Part shown: positions 7,230 to 14,857 of the stretch, one piece after another
Layout of the letters: every line of letters starts with the position of its first letter
How positions within the stretch are numbered: position 1 is the first letter of the stretch
Assembly (NCBI RefSeq): GCF_014647975.1
Contig: NZ_BMQF01000001.1
Location: forward strand, 496,001-560,000
Direction: 5' to 3'
DNA: 64,000 nucleotides
Source of the DNA: Streptomyces fumigatiscleroticus
Lineage (GTDB): Bacteria > Actinomycetota > Actinomycetes > Streptomycetales > Streptomycetaceae
The notes under the pieces: model-generated
Seen by the model: only the letters and a program-made list of their open reading frames with translations
The model's database searches: none
Told to the model about the DNA's origin: nothing
Position numbers and translations under genes: made by a program

Positions 7230-8519
7230 TCAGCGCGGGGCGCGCTCCCGCAGAGCGGTGCGCCAGGCGGGCGGCGGCTGCTCGGGCGCGGGCTCGGGGT
7301 GCCGCCCGCCGCGGGCGAAGAAGTCGGCCAGCGGCAGGATCGCGGCGCCGACGGTGACCGCGTCGGGACCGAGCCGCCCCAGCTCGACGGTGACCTTCTC
7401 GGCCGGGTGACGCAGCGCGTACGACATCGCGTGGCGGCGTACGGCGGGCAGGAACCGGGAGCCGAGCTGAAGTCCGGCCCAGCCGCCGATCAGGATCCGC
7501 TCGGGCTGGAAGAGGTTGATCAGGTCGGACAGGCCGGCGCCCAGGTACTCGGCGGTCTCCTCGAGGACGGCCAGCGCCACCGGGTCGGCCGCCTCGTTGC
7601 CGGCCGGATAGGCGGCGGCGAGCATCGCGGTCAGCGCGGTCTCCTCGTCGGTGCCCTGCGGCGGGCGGCCGCCCTCCTCGCGCCAGCGGGCCAGCAGCGA
7701 CTCGGCGCCGGCGTAGGCCTCCAGGCAGCCGAGCGCGCCGCAGCGGCAGCGGCGTCCCCGGACCCGCACGGTCAGGTGCCCCCACTCGACCGCCCGGCCG
7801 TGCTCCACGTCGGGGGTGACGAGGCTGGCGCCGACGCCGGAGCCGAAGAGGACGACGACGGCGTTGCGGGCGCCGCGTCCGGCACCGAACCACATCTCGG
7901 CCTGGCCGAGGGTCTTGGCGCCGTTGTCGATGAAGTACGGGACGCTCTGGGGCAGCTGGGCGCCGGTGCGCAGCAGCGCCTCCAGCGGGACGGCGTCCCA
8001 GCCGATGGTCTGGCCGTGCACGACGGCGCCGCGGTCCGCGGTGCGCTCCACGATGCCGGGGACGCCGATGCCGGCGCCGAGCAGCCGTTCGGGGGCGATG
8101 TCGGCGGCGGCGAGCACCTCGGCGATGCCGTCGCGGATGTGGTCGACGATGACCTCGACGTCGTACCGCTGCTGCGTCAGCGGACGCTCGGTGCGGGCGA
8201 GTTCGGTGAGGGTCAGGTCGAACAGCTCGATGCGCACCCGGGTCTCGCCGACGTCCACACCGATCATGTGGCCGCTGCCGGGCGCCACGCGCAGCAGGGT
8301 GCGGGGGCGACCGCCGTCGGAGTCGACGCTGCCGGCCTCCTCGACCAGGCCGTCGGCGATCAGGTCGGCGACGACATTGCTGACGGAGCCGGAGCTGAGC
8401 CCGGTCGCCGGGCCCAGCTCGAAGCGGCTGAGGGGTCCGTCGAAGTAGAGCCGTTGCAGCACGGCCGTGCGGTTGGCCCGCCTGAGGTCGCGTACCGTGC
8501 GCCCGTTCCGCCCCGCCAT
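7230..8519 (-). CDS. ROK family transcriptional regulator
   Basis: 429 residues. A winged helix-turn-helix occupies roughly residues 10-70 (GLSSGSVSNVVADLIADGLV), followed by a ROK sugar-kinase-like fold. ROK landmarks are IGVDVGETRVRIEL near residue 90, and the zinc motif CRCGALGCLEAY with its conserved cysteines near residue 265. Such proteins usually repress sugar-uptake or catabolic genes and bind a sugar or its phosphate. A perfect 11-bp inverted repeat lies 73 bp upstream of the start and may be its operator. No sugar transporter lies next to it. Confidence 0.92.
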   Translation of the reverse strand: MAGRNGRTVRDLRRANRTAVLQRLYFDGPLSRFELGPATGLSSGSVSNVVADLIADGLVEEAGSVDSDGGRPRTLLRVAPGSGHMIGVDVGETRVRIELFDLTLTELARTERPLTQQRYDVEVIVDHIRDGIAEVLAAADIAPERLLGAGIGVPGIVERTADRGAVVHGQTIGWDAVPLEALLRTGAQLPQSVPYFIDNGAKTLGQAEMWFGAGRGARNAVVVLFGSGVGASLVTPDVEHGRAVEWGHLTVRVRGRRCRCGALGCLEAYAGAESLLARWREEGGRPPQGTDEETALTAMLAAAYPAGNEAADPVALAVLEETAEYLGAGLSDLINLFQPERILIGGWAGLQLGSRFLPAVRRHAMSYALRHPAEKVTVELGRLGPDAVTVGAAILPLADFFARGGRHPEPAPEQPPPAWRTALRERAPR

Positions 8520-8591
8520 GTGGCTCCTTCCGAACCCTGTCCGACCTGCAACATACCTCCGGAGGACCGCCCGGCGCGACCTTTTGCGGAT

Positions 8592-8616
8592 CCTTAGTTC
8601 ACGCTGTGAACTAAGG
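8592..8616. promoter_or_regulatory. Perfect 11-bp inverted repeat, candidate ROK operator
   Basis: CCTTAGTTCAC and GTGAACTAAGG flank a GCT centre. The repeat stands between the divergent ROK regulator (start 8519) and the FBP protein (start 8729). AT-rich TTAGTT/AACTAA arms resemble operators of ROK proteins such as XylR-type repressors. Autoregulation is the simplest reading. Confidence 0.6.
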
Positions 8617-8678
8617 CGGCCGCCCGGTCGGCGAAAATCGCTGGCCCCGCCGAGTGCGGGCTGCGTACCCTCGGCAGA

Positions 8679-8697
8679 AACCTAGGGCCCCTAGGTT
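8679..8697. promoter_or_regulatory. CTAG-containing palindrome upstream of the FBP gene
   Basis: AACCTAGGG, one central C, then CCCTAGGTT: a perfect 9-bp inverted repeat 31 bp before the FBP start. CTAG is rare in such DNA and occurs twice here. It has the size of a dimeric regulator site. No T-tract follows, so it does not look like a terminator. Confidence 0.5.
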
Positions 8698-8728
8698 CGC
8701 ACCGCCGAAGACTCCCGGAGGACCCCCC

Positions 8729-9223
8729 GTGCGACCACTCACCGAGCAGGACATCCGCGGCTCGTTCATCAACTGCTCCAAGGGCGAGGCCAAGCGGCTG
8801 GCCGTCCCCCGTGACCTCGGTGAACGTCCCTGGGACGATCTGGACTTCCTGGGCTGGCGGGACCCCGGCGCGCCCGACCGCGGCTATCTGGTCGCCGAGC
8901 GCGAGGGCCGCCCCGTCGGCGTGGCCCTCCGGTTCCAGCCCGCCCGGCGCGGCCTGCTCCAGCGCAGCCTGTGCTCGCTGTGCCTGACGACCCATCCGCG
9001 TGGCGGCGTCACCCTGATGACCGCGCGCAAGGCGGGCCCGGCGGGCCGGGAGGGCAACTCCGTCGGCGTGTACATGTGCACCGATCTGGCCTGTTCCCTG
9101 TATCTGCGCGGCAAGAAGGTCCCGGAGAACGGGACCCGCTTCGAGGAGAGCCTCACCCTGGAGGAACAGACGGCCAGGGCCACGGCCCACCTGTTCGCCT
9201 TCATCGACAAGCTGTACGTCTGA
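8729..9223 (+). CDS. FBP (EF-G/fibronectin-binding type) domain protein
   Basis: 164 residues. The C-terminal half carries a four-cysteine treble-clef-like finger: CSLCLTTH near residue 75 and YMCTDLACSLY near residue 112. This is typical of FBP-domain proteins related to the FusB-type ribosome/EF-G binding proteins. GTG at 8729 follows CCGGAGGAC. By analogy it could bind elongation factor G or another translation component, but substrate binding here is not shown. It is monocistronic as far as can be seen. Confidence 0.85.
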   Translation: MRPLTEQDIRGSFINCSKGEAKRLAVPRDLGERPWDDLDFLGWRDPGAPDRGYLVAEREGRPVGVALRFQPARRGLLQRSLCSLCLTTHPRGGVTLMTARKAGPAGREGNSVGVYMCTDLACSLYLRGKKVPENGTRFEESLTLEEQTARATAHLFAFIDKLYV

Positions 9224-9837
9224 GTCCGCTCACCGGCCGCACGGCCCCGCTCCCGCCACACGGCGCGGACGGACCGCCACATCACAGCCACGGCCGAGCG
9301 CCACCCCGTACGCACCCGCCGCCCGGACACCCGACGCGGCTGCCCACCGGGCGGCGCACGGGGACCACGCTCCCGCCCGCTTCCGCCCGGCCCCGCGGCG
9401 GCCGGGCAGGCGGGCCCCGAACAGCCGCGCGCCGCGCCCACCGGGAGCCCGGCCGACACGGACGGGCACGACCCCGTACCGGCCGGGCAGCCGGCGTCGG
9501 CGCTGCCCCGTCGGGACGGCGGGCGAGGGCCGTGTTCCTGGCCGGTTCCGCTCGGTCCCGCGGCGGCCGGGGAACGGGCCCGGACGGCCGCGTGTCGCGT
9601 CCGTCGGGGGGCCGGCCGCGGGAACGCGGTGGGGGGCGGGGTGCCGGCTGCCTGTTCCTGCTGGCCGTGCCGGTCCTCCGGCCGTACGGGGCGCGCCGCA
9701 CGGCCGGACGCGTCACGTCCGGCGGCTCAGGGCGCGTGAGACGGTCCGCGTTCCCCACGGCCGGTTACGGTCCTGTCCGGGCACGTCCGAGGTGTCCGAA
9801 TACGTTCGATGCGCCTGGGGAAGGGAACAGCCCGGGG
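9224..9837. other. 614-bp gap with no supported gene
   Basis: The stretch is extremely GC-rich and low in complexity. Open frames exist on both strands but encode Arg/Pro/Gly-rich sequence without family resemblance, good start context or credible codon use. No tRNA, terminator or mobile-element end was seen. The last 60 bases must contain the promoter and the GAAGGGAA ribosome site of the FUSC-type gene at 9838. Confidence 0.6.
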
Positions 9838-11085
9838 ATGCTGGATGTACGTGAGATGAGCCGGTCGGGTAAGTTGCTGGTGAGGCGGCTCCGGGAGCCC
9901 GCGGTGGCGCAGGCCCTGCGGTCGACGGCCGCGGCGACGATCGCCTATGTCATCGCGGTGTGGATCAGCCCGGAGGCCGCGCCGCCGCTGACCGCGCCCC
10001 TGACCGCCCTGCTGGTCGTCCAGGTCACCCTGTTCGCCACGCTCCGCATGAGCATCCGCCGGGTCAACGCGGTGGTGGCCGGTGTCCTCGTCGCCATGGC
10101 CTTCTCCCTCCTGGTGGGACTGAGCTGGTGGAGCCTGGCGCTGGTGATCCTGGCCGCGCTGTACGTCGGACACGTGGTGCGGGTCCACGAGTTCCAGATC
10201 GAGGTGGCGATCAGCGCGATGCTGGTGCTGGGCGTCACCACCGTGGGGAGCACCGCCTGGGCCCGGGTGCTGGAGACGCTGATCGGCGCGGTGGTCGGGT
10301 TCGCCTTCAATCTGCTGCTGGCTCCGCCGGTGTGGGTGGAGGAAGCGGGCGAGTCGATCGAGGGGCTGGCCCGGCGGCTGCGGCAGCTGATGCTGCGCGT
10401 GGGCGAGGAGGCGGCCGGGCGGCCGCCCCACCACGAGGCGGCGGAGCGGCTGCACGAGGCCCGGCGCCTCGACCACGACATCGCCGAGGTGGACGAGTCC
10501 CTGCGGCAGGCCGAGGACAGCCTGCGGCTCAATCCCCGGGTCCGCGAGGGCCTGCTGCACCGGGTGGTGCTGCGCACCGGTCTGGACACCCTGGAGATCG
10601 TCACGGTGGTGCTGCGGGTGCTCGCCCGCTCGCTGACCGACCTCGCCAAGGAGCGTCATCCGGAGCCGTTGTTCGCGCCGGAGGCGGGCGCCGTCCTGGG
10701 GCGGCTGCTGTCCGAGATCGCCGACGCCGTGGTCAGTTTCGCGGTGCTGGTCACCACCAGCGTCAGCGTCAACGCCGAGTCGGCCGAGGAGCGGCTCACC
10801 GCCGAACTGCGGCAGGCCGCGACCACCCGCGACAAGCTGGCCGGGCTGCTGCTGGAGGAGGTGCAGCGCGACACCCGCGAATGGCAGCTGTACGGGGCGG
10901 TCCTGACCGAGGTCAACCGCATCCTCGACGAGATGGACACCGAGCACCGCTCCCGCCGCCTGCTGGAGGAACTGGACCGCCACACCCGCGAGCTGCGCGA
11001 ACGCCTGCCGCACCTCACACGGCTGCGGGACTGGCTGCATTCGCTGCGCCGGAACCGGCGCTTCTCCGGGCATCGTGCCAAGTGA
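9838..11085 (+). CDS. FUSC/aromatic acid exporter-type membrane protein, second copy of the fold
   Basis: 415 residues. Five to six hydrophobic segments lie between about residues 25 and 165, starting after ALRSTAAATIAYVIAV and ending NLLLAPPVWV. A long, charged, probably coiled cytosolic region fills the remainder. The architecture matches the protein at 2287-3489, although sequence identity looks modest. ATG at 9838 has GAAGGGAA upstream. Export of aromatic or other organic acids is known for the wider family; no substrate can be named. The next gene starts 41 bp downstream and may be in the same operon. Confidence 0.85.
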   Translation: MLDVREMSRSGKLLVRRLREPAVAQALRSTAAATIAYVIAVWISPEAAPPLTAPLTALLVVQVTLFATLRMSIRRVNAVVAGVLVAMAFSLLVGLSWWSLALVILAALYVGHVVRVHEFQIEVAISAMLVLGVTTVGSTAWARVLETLIGAVVGFAFNLLLAPPVWVEEAGESIEGLARRLRQLMLRVGEEAAGRPPHHEAAERLHEARRLDHDIAEVDESLRQAEDSLRLNPRVREGLLHRVVLRTGLDTLEIVTVVLRVLARSLTDLAKERHPEPLFAPEAGAVLGRLLSEIADAVVSFAVLVTTSVSVNAESAEERLTAELRQAATTRDKLAGLLLEEVQRDTREWQLYGAVLTEVNRILDEMDTEHRSRRLLEELDRHTRELRERLPHLTRLRDWLHSLRRNRRFSGHRAK

Positions 11086-11126
11086 CGGCTGAGCGAGACA
11101 CCGCCACGACAACAGGGGGTGTACGG

Positions 11127-12017
11127 ATGACCGACACGACGGTGCGGATCGACGGCAACGCGTTACGGCTGCCGGGCGGGGTGACGGTGCGGTTCGTCCG
11201 CACCCTGCGCCTGCCCGGGACGGGCACCCATCCGCTGCCGCCCGGCCTCGGGGAGTTCCCCGTCCGCAGGGTCGCGGACCACGCCCGCGCCGTGCCGGAG
11301 GAGTGGCGGGCGCGCGGCGGCGTGCTGCTGCCGGTGTATCCGCGCGAGGCGATGTGGCTCGGGTTCGACAGCGCGGAGCCGACCGCGCTCCAGGTCGGGG
11401 CCGGCACGGTGTGCGCGGTCTCGGGCGGGCCCTGGAACGGCCGGCTCTCCCGCGACCCGCAGAACTACCTGGTGCTGCCCCGCCAGCCCTGGCTGGACGG
11501 CATCGCCTCCGGGACGGGCACGGTCCGCCAGTTCGTGGCGGCGCTCGGGGAGCTCGGAGGCGTCCGGTTGCAGTCCTTCCCGCTCGACGGCCGGGCGCTG
11601 ACCCGGTGGCGCGTGGAGCAACGGCGCCGCGCGGACACCGTCAGGCGGTCCCCCTTCCCGGCCGGGGGCCGCGGCGCCGCTCCGCCGCCGCGCGCCCCGG
11701 CCCCCGTGGCCCCCGTGGCCGCCGCGGTCGCGGGGCTCGGTGCCGGCGGCATCCTGCGGCAGGAGGTGCACCCCGACGACCGGCCGCTGAGGGACTGGGC
11801 CGGGCAGCCCTCCGGGCGTGTCTTCGCCCACCTGGTGACACCCCGTCAGTGGCGCCGCATCACCGGCGAGGAGCCCCCGCCGTCCCCCGTGGACCGCGCC
11901 GCGTACACCCGGGCCGGTCTGCCCTGGTTCGACCGCTACGACCAGGACGACGCGGAGGACACCGGCCCCGTGACCGTGCCGGAGGACGCCGAACCGGCCG
12001 GGGACGGTGGCCGGTAG
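11127..12017 (+). CDS. Hypothetical soluble protein
   Basis: 296 residues without signal peptide or membrane segment. The N-terminal half is ordered-looking (RTLRLPGTGTHPLPPGLGEFP; YPREAMWLGF; QNYLVLPRQPWLDGI). An Ala/Pro linker near residues 175-210 precedes a second conserved-looking part with RQEVHPDD and DWAGQPSGRVF. I do not recognise the family. It follows the FUSC-type gene by 41 bp on the same strand, with CAGGGGGTGTACGG before the ATG. Confidence 0.72.
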   Translation: MTDTTVRIDGNALRLPGGVTVRFVRTLRLPGTGTHPLPPGLGEFPVRRVADHARAVPEEWRARGGVLLPVYPREAMWLGFDSAEPTALQVGAGTVCAVSGGPWNGRLSRDPQNYLVLPRQPWLDGIASGTGTVRQFVAALGELGGVRLQSFPLDGRALTRWRVEQRRRADTVRRSPFPAGGRGAAPPPRAPAPVAPVAAAVAGLGAGGILRQEVHPDDRPLRDWAGQPSGRVFAHLVTPRQWRRITGEEPPPSPVDRAAYTRAGLPWFDRYDQDDAEDTGPVTVPEDAEPAGDGGR

Positions 12018-12119
12018 CCGTCCGGCGGCGCGCGCCCACGGCCTCGCTTGCACCCGCCCCGTGATCCACGCCAAGGTGGCCGTCACGGCCGCAGGAGCGA
12101 CGACGCGAGGTGTACGGAC

Positions 12120-13334
12120 ATGGGCAGGGACGGCTGGAGCAGGCGGCGCTTCGCCCGCGCTCTCGCGGGCACGGCCGCCGTGGCGGCCCTCCCGGCGGCG
12201 ACGGCGTGCGACGACGCGCCGCCGCCCGGGGCCGCCACGGGCTCGGCGACGCCCGACACCCCGGGTACGGGCACCGCCGCCGCGCGGCAGGAACGCCGCT
12301 CCTCCGGCCGGCGCCCGCTGTACCTGGGCACCTACACGTCGGCACGGGGCGGCGGCAGGGGCATCGGCATGGCCGTCTACGACACCCGTACCGGACGGAT
12401 CACCGGCGAGGGGACCCTGAGCGGCGTCGGCGACCCGTCGTATCTCGCCGTGCACCCCGACGGCCGCACCCTGTACGCGGTCAACGAGCGCGAGGACGGT
12501 GCCGTGACCGCCGTGCGGACGGCCGACCGCACGGTTCTGGGCAGCCGGAGCACCGGCGGCGCGGGCCCCTGCCATCTCTCCGTGCATCCCGGCGGGCGCT
12601 GGCTGCTGAGCGCCAACTACACCTCGGGCAGCGTGGCGGTGCACCCGATCGACGGCTCCGGCGCGCTCGGCGAGCGCACCGGCCTGGTCACGCACTCCCG
12701 TCCCGCACCGGGGCCCGGCCGGCGGGGGCCGCACGCCCACCAGGTGGTCACCAGCCCCGACGGCGGCCATGTGCTCGCCGTCGACCTCGGCACGGACACC
12801 GTCCACAGCTACCGGCTGGACGGCGACAGGGGCACGCTGACCGAGGTGGCGCAGGCGCACACCCGGCCGGGCGCGGGGCCGCGCCATCTCACCTTCCACC
12901 CCGCGGGCCGCTACGCCTACCTGGCCAACGAGCTGGACAACACGGTCGCGGTCTGCGCGTACGACCCGGAGACCGGCCGTCTCGGCATCGGCGAGCCGCA
13001 GTCCACCGGCACGGGGCCGGGCACCAGCTACCCGGCGCAATTCGCGGTCACCGCGGACGGCTCGTACGCCTATCTCGCCAACCGGGGCGACGACAGCCTC
13101 ACGCGCTACGCGGTTCAGGCGGACGGTGCCCGGCTGAGGCTGCTGGACACGGTGGCGGCGGGCGGGGAGTTCCCCCGGCAGATCGCCCTCTCCCCCGAGG
13201 GAACGCTGCTGTTCGCGGCGAACCAGAGGTCCGGCACCGTCAGCGTGTTCCACGTCGACCAGGACAGCGGCGCGCTGCGTTCCGCGGGCGAGCCGTTCGC
13301 CTCACCCGTCGCCGTCTGTGCGCTGCCGCTGTAG
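12120..13334 (+). CDS. Lactonase-family seven-bladed beta-propeller, Tat lipoprotein
   Basis: 404 residues. The N-terminus has a twin-arginine signal (SRRRFARALAG) running into a lipobox-like TAC-D at about residue 30, so it is probably a Tat-exported lipoprotein. From residue 65 on, repeated blades (YLAVHPDGRTLYAVNE, HLSVHPGGRWLLSANY, HLTFHPAGRYAYLANE) define the 6-phosphogluconolactonase/YbhE-type lactonase family. A cell-surface location makes the pentose-phosphate role unlikely; another lactone may be the substrate. Its end overlaps the convergent DUF2470 gene by 33 bp. Confidence 0.88.
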   Translation: MGRDGWSRRRFARALAGTAAVAALPAATACDDAPPPGAATGSATPDTPGTGTAAARQERRSSGRRPLYLGTYTSARGGGRGIGMAVYDTRTGRITGEGTLSGVGDPSYLAVHPDGRTLYAVNEREDGAVTAVRTADRTVLGSRSTGGAGPCHLSVHPGGRWLLSANYTSGSVAVHPIDGSGALGERTGLVTHSRPAPGPGRRGPHAHQVVTSPDGGHVLAVDLGTDTVHSYRLDGDRGTLTEVAQAHTRPGAGPRHLTFHPAGRYAYLANELDNTVAVCAYDPETGRLGIGEPQSTGTGPGTSYPAQFAVTADGSYAYLANRGDDSLTRYAVQADGARLRLLDTVAAGGEFPRQIALSPEGTLLFAANQRSGTVSVFHVDQDSGALRSAGEPFASPVAVCALPL

Positions 13335-14027
13335 GGCGCGCGGGCAGGAGGCGGTACCGGCCTGGGAGAGCAGCACGTGCATGCGCTCGGTGAGCTGCGC
13401 GATGGTGTCGGCGGGGCGGTGGAAGGGCAGGCGTACGTCGCCGTGGGCGCGGGCCCGCTCGATGCGCAGCGTCAGTCCGTGCCGGTCGACGGCGAGCGGC
13501 TGGACACGGACCGCGCCCTGGAGGCTGTCCGGGTCCACCAGGCGGGTGAGCCGCTCCACCGCGTCGGCGTGGCAGTCGGCGAGATGGGTCAGCAGCCGGG
13601 CCTCGGCCCCGGCCAGCGGGTCGGGTGCGGCGGCGGCGAACTCGTCGGGTCCGACGACCACGGCGCCGGACGGCCGGCGCAGCACCACGCGCGTGGGGTG
13701 GAAGGCGAGACGGCCGTCCTCGGGGGCGAACCAGCCGGCGAGCCAGAGCCGGCAGCGGATCCGGTTCCGCACCGGGACGGGCGCGACGTCGGCGAACTCC
13801 AGCACGGCGGACGGCTCGCCGCGCGGCGCGCAGACCGCGGCCGCGAGCAGGGCGCTGTCCTCGGGCACGTGCAGGAGCACCCGGCCGTCCTCGGCCACGG
13901 TGTGCGCGCCGACGAACTCCTCTCGGCCGCCCTCCGCGGTCACCGCGCAGGACCACGCGGCGGCGAGCACCGAACGGGCCCGCTCCGCCGCGCCCGGCGC
14001 GGCCGTCCAGGTGTGGCTGTCAGCCAT
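13302..14027 (-). CDS. DUF2470-domain protein, probably heme/iron-linked
   Basis: 241 residues. The C-terminal part contains a DUF2470-like segment (LLTHLADCHADAVERLTRLV) as found in heme-oxygenase-like and heme-utilisation proteins; the N-terminal part resembles a flavin-reductase/pyridoxamine-oxidase-type split barrel (VLLHVPEDSALLAAAV). An ATG at 14025-14027 with AAGGAGG seven bases upstream sets the start. An iron-repressor box overlaps the region just before this ribosome site, so expression should rise when iron is scarce. It may help release or handle heme iron; no catalytic residue can be assigned. Confidence 0.82.
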   Translation of the reverse strand: MADSHTWTAAPGAAERARSVLAAAWSCAVTAEGGREEFVGAHTVAEDGRVLLHVPEDSALLAAAVCAPRGEPSAVLEFADVAPVPVRNRIRCRLWLAGWFAPEDGRLAFHPTRVVLRRPSGAVVVGPDEFAAAAPDPLAGAEARLLTHLADCHADAVERLTRLVDPDSLQGAVRVQPLAVDRHGLTLRIERARAHGDVRLPFHRPADTIAQLTERMHVLLSQAGTASCPRALQRQRTDGDG

Positions 14028-14038
14028 CCCATACCTCC

Positions 14039-14057
14039 TTAGGTAAGCCTTGCCTAA
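14039..14057 (-). promoter_or_regulatory. IdeR/DmdR-type iron box upstream of the DUF2470 gene
   Basis: On the minus strand the 19 bases read TTAGGCAAGGCTTACCTAA. They match the actinobacterial iron-box consensus TTAGGTTAGGCTCACCTAA at 16 of 19 positions, with both outer arms intact. The box sits 12-30 bp before the start codon, where a bound DtxR-family repressor would block transcription. This is the only such box noticed in the window. Confidence 0.75.
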
Positions 14058-14133
14058 CCTATCGGAGATCGGTCCGCACGCCAACCAGGTGCCGTGATCT
14101 TCACGGGACCTTCGAAGAGCCGTGTACCGCCGC

Positions 14134-14742
14134 TCAGGGGGCGATGACACCCAGCAGCGCGCGTGCGCACAGGTCACGCACCTGCTCCCGGGCCGGCTCC
14201 CCGCACCGCAGCCACTCCAGGCAGACGGCGGTGGTGAACGCCAGCCAGCCGCGCACGGCCAGCCGCACGCCGGGCCGTTCGGCGGAGACGGGACCGAACT
14301 CCGGGTCGGCCGCGAGGGCGGCCAGGATCTGCCGCTCCTGCGCGGCCAGCGCCCGCCGGTAGACCCGCCGCACGGCCGGGTCCCCCGCCGCGTCGGCACG
14401 GTGGAAGGCGCGGTAGCCGTGCGCGTGGGCCTCGACGTACTGGAGATAGGTGTCGAGCCCCGCGGTGAGCTGCTCGCGCACCGGCATCCCGGGCACGGCC
14501 GCCGTCAGCCGCAGCATCCGCGCGCTCTCCCGTTCGACGACGGCCGCGAAGAAGTCCCGCTTCGTCGGGAAGTAGTGGTACAGCAGCCCGCGGGAGACTC
14601 CGGCGATCTCGGCGACCTGCTCGATCCACACGTCGTCGTAGGGGCTCTCCGAGAACAACCGCGCCCCGACCGAGAGGAGTTGCTCGCGGCGCTCCGCGGT
14701 GCTGAGCCGGCGGCGCGTGCGCTCCCCCTGGTTCGCGGCCAT
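14134..14742 (-). CDS. TetR family regulator
   Basis: 202 residues. The N-terminal helix-turn-helix is near residues 35-60 (IEQVAEIAGVSRGLLYHYFPTK). The C-terminal ligand domain has no family-specific clue. It is divergent from the P450 gene, with 115 bp between starts containing an imperfect repeat CACGT-N5-ACGTG (14803-14817). It is therefore a good candidate repressor of that P450. Confidence 0.92.
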   Translation of the reverse strand: MAANQGERTRRRLSTAERREQLLSVGARLFSESPYDDVWIEQVAEIAGVSRGLLYHYFPTKRDFFAAVVERESARMLRLTAAVPGMPVREQLTAGLDTYLQYVEAHAHGYRAFHRADAAGDPAVRRVYRRALAAQERQILAALAADPEFGPVSAERPGVRLAVRGWLAFTTAVCLEWLRCGEPAREQVRDLCARALLGVIAP

Positions 14743-14755
14743 GCCCGCACTTTAC

Positions 14756-14817
14756 TTGACGGCGCTTCGGCGGCCGGACGAGACTGGGCGCGTTATTGAA
14801 CCCACGTACAACACGTG
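14756..14817 (+). promoter_or_regulatory. Promoter and possible operator of the P450 gene
   Basis: TTGACG (14756-14761) and GAGACT (14780-14785) are 18 bp apart, close to the Streptomyces housekeeping pattern. Downstream, CACGT (14803-14807) and ACGTG (14813-14817) form an inverted repeat where a TetR dimer could block the polymerase. The site lies between the divergent tetR and P450 genes. Confidence 0.45.
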
Positions 14818-14857
14818 CGGGGCCGTGACGCGTCGCCGGATCGAGGGAGATCACGCC

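Noticed and set aside
8679-8697. Terminator after the ROK promoter region
   Set aside because: The palindrome has a one-base centre, so it cannot form a good RNA hairpin loop at full pairing, and there is no T-tract or gene end beside it.
9282-9758. 158-codon minus-strand frame in the 614-bp gap
   Set aside because: Arg/Pro-rich, low complexity, no start context and no recognisable family.
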